Notes under the pieces: generated by a model | Databases searched by the model: none | What the model saw: only the letters and a program-made list of their open reading frames with translations | What the model was told of the DNA's origin: nothing | Source: Oscillospiraceae bacterium | GTDB lineage: Bacteria > Bacillota > Clostridia > Oscillospirales > Ruminococcaceae | NCBI GenBank assembly: GCA_017848075.1 | Contig: JAGALG010000203.1 | Coordinates: 1-7,211 of the forward strand | Direction of reading: 5' to 3' | Length of the DNA: 7,211 nucleotides | In this document: positions 5,981-7,211 of the stretch, piece after piece | Position numbering within the stretch: position 1 is the stretch's first letter | How the letters are laid out: every line of letters starts with the position of its first letter | Translations under genes and position numbers: made by a program

Positions 5981-6020
5981 AAAAAGGACAGAGTCTGACT
6001 TTCTGTCCCACTCTGTCCTT
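5981..6020 (-). terminator. Intrinsic terminator after fakA
   Basis: On the minus strand, AAGGACAGAG (6011-6020) and CTCTGTCCTT (5984-5993) form a perfect 10-pair stem around a 17-base loop, followed by T residues (five in a row including the end of the stem). The stem begins 7 bases after the fakA TAA. The loop holds a second GGACAG that could pair with the same CTGTCC, giving an alternative 6-pair stem. It isolates fakA from the downstream operon. Confidence 0.92.
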
Positions 6021-6027
6021 CTGTTTC

Positions 6028-7211
6028 TTATTCTACGGAGATCACGAAGTAGTAAACCGGCTGTTCGCCTTTTACAAGAACCACTTCGGCCTGTTCGCCT
6101 ACTTTTTCCTGTACTGCTTCCTGAATTTCCTCTGCCTGCTCATCGCTTACATCTTCACCATAGATCAGGGTAATGAAGTTACCGTCCTCTTTGTTCAGAT
6201 GTTTTTTCAGCAGATTGTTGGTCAGTTTCACGATGGTCTTTTTCAGATCCTCGTCAACGAAGGCCAGTTTGTTGCCTTCCATTGCCAGCAGCTGACCTTT
6301 TTTGATCTTGTGGCCTTCAAAGTCGCTGTCACGGGCAGCGAAGGTAACGGAACCGGTACCTACTTTTTCAAAGGCTTTGATCATGTTCATCAGGTTGCTT
6401 CTGCTGTCCTGATCCGGGTCAAAGGCCAGCATTGCAGCCAAGCCTTCCGGAATGCTTCTGGTCTGCAGAACCTCTACCTCACGGTCAGCCAAATTGATGG
6501 TCTGCTCCGCAGCCATGATGATGTTTTTATTGTTTGGCAGAACAAAAACATGTTTTGCCGGGGTAGCATGGATTGCAGCCAAAATATCATCGGTAGATGG
6601 ATTCATGGTCTGGCCGCCGCTTACAACATTGTTTACACCCAGGTCGATGAACAGCTGTTTTACGCCTTCGCCGGCTGCAACAGCAACAAAGCCAAACTCG
6701 TTTTCGTCATCCACTGCAATATATGGGAACTCTGGGAGCTGTTCGCCCATTTCCGCAGCAGCCAGCTCTGCAGCAGAGGTACCGCTGTGACCATGCTGCT
6801 CTCTCATGTTATCGATCTTCATGCTGGTCAGATAGCCCAGTTTCAGACCGGCCTGGATCGCGTTGCCCGGATCGTTGGTGTGAACATGGCATTTGATGAT
6901 CTCTTCGTCATCAACTACAACAACGCAGTCACCAATGGATTCCAGATAAGCACGGAGGCCATGTGGGTCAGCGTCTGGTTTTTCTTTATTTACAATGAAT
7001 TCAGTGCAGTAGGTAAAGGTGATTTCGCCCTCATCAAATTCAGCAGCGATACCCTGTGCTTTTTTCTCCTGTGGTTTCTGCTGATCTTCTTCTGCCATGA
7101 TCACTTCGCCGCCATCGACAACGACTTTCATACCTTCCCAGATGGTCACAAAGCCCTGACCGCCTGCGTCCACAACGCCTGCTTTTTTCAGAACAGGCAG
7201 CAGCTCTGGGG
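6028..7211 (-). CDS. fakA: Fatty acid kinase FakA, DhaL-type (5' end beyond window)
   Basis: FakA transfers phosphate from ATP to fatty acids held by a FakB (DegV-family) carrier, making acyl phosphate for phospholipid synthesis. The window holds 393 residues in frame up to the edge; full proteins are about 550, so most of the ATP-binding DhaL domain is missing. What remains starts at the end of that domain with LPVLKKAGVVDAGGQG. Then follows the middle domain, with C68 (in TYCTEF) and H108 and H110 (in IIKCHVHTNDPG). These correspond to the Cys and two His described as zinc ligands in S. aureus FakA. The C-terminal FakB-binding domain starts at about 160, with FGFVAVAAGEG, GGQTMNPSTDDIL, VLPNNKNIIMAA and the end YYFVISVE, typical of the family. 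The GTG at 7173 is an internal Val codon in the VVDAGGQG motif, not a start. The usual neighbours of fakA (asp23-type gene before, recG after) are out of view or absent downstream. The gene is closed by its own terminator. Confidence 0.96.
   Translation of the reverse strand, partial: PELLPVLKKAGVVDAGGQGFVTIWEGMKVVVDGGEVIMAEEDQQKPQEKKAQGIAAEFDEGEITFTYCTEFIVNKEKPDADPHGLRAYLESIGDCVVVVDDEEIIKCHVHTNDPGNAIQAGLKLGYLTSMKIDNMREQHGHSGTSAAELAAAEMGEQLPEFPYIAVDDENEFGFVAVAAGEGVKQLFIDLGVNNVVSGGQTMNPSTDDILAAIHATPAKHVFVLPNNKNIIMAAEQTINLADREVEVLQTRSIPEGLAAMLAFDPDQDSRSNLMNMIKAFEKVGTGSVTFAARDSDFEGHKIKKGQLLAMEGNKLAFVDEDLKKTIVKLTNNLLKKHLNKEDGNFITLIYGEDVSDEQAEEIQEAVQEKVGEQAEVVLVKGEQPVYYFVISVE

Noticed and set aside
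6028..7173. fakA starting at the GTG at 7173
   Set aside because: The frame stays open to the window edge and the upstream residues (LPVLKKAGV) are part of the conserved DhaL-domain end, so the GTG is an internal Val codon.
1..7211. CRISPR array, tRNA or rRNA gene, insertion sequence, or integrated element
   Set aside because: I found no regularly spaced repeats, cloverleaf-like segments, transposase or integrase motifs, or terminal inverted repeats; nearly all bases are within four or five ordinary minus-strand genes.

Overview
The window is ordinary low-to-mid GC Firmicutes chromosome. The RpoB sequence (for example the GAWLEYETDSNDVFYVRIDK stretch and the strictly wild-type-like rifampicin region), a FakA-type fatty acid kinase, and a lysine exporter split into two genes together suggest an anaerobic member of the Clostridia, possibly an Oscillospirales-type gut bacterium. 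That placement is inferred from remembered family patterns, not from a search.

Every gene I can support lies on the minus strand, so transcription runs from position 7211 towards 1. In that order: (1) fakA, cut at its 5' end by the window edge, stopping at 6028 and followed at once by an intrinsic terminator (5981-6020). (2) A three-gene operon with its own near-consensus promoter (5864-5892): a membrane-anchored PepSY-domain protein (5832-4942), then the short N-terminal half of LysO (4935-4636), then the C-terminal half of LysO (4639-4037). The genes are 6 bases apart and then overlap by 4 bases (ATGA). The operon ends at a GC-rich terminator with a GAAA loop (3986-4016). (3) rpoB, with its own near-consensus promoter (3933-3961), a leader of about 180 bases that can fold a bulged hairpin just before the gene, and a coding region from 3747 running off the window at 1 in an acidic tail.

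Functionally these are three separate units: exogenous fatty-acid phosphorylation (FakA), a small envelope operon likely concerned with lysine export plus a PepSY protein of unknown role, and transcription itself (RpoB). The layout point of most interest is that rpoB is not preceded by rplL, as it is in the widespread rplKAJL-rpoBC cluster. It sits behind a terminator and has its own promoter.

I see no CRISPR array, transposon, tRNA, rRNA, prophage or toxin-antitoxin signal. The very long open frames on the plus strand are codon-bias shadows of rpoB and the PepSY gene. I did not find a convincing undescribed system. The most testable novelties are regulatory: the rpoB leader hairpin, the palindrome upstream of the lysO-operon promoter, and the PepSY-LysO association.
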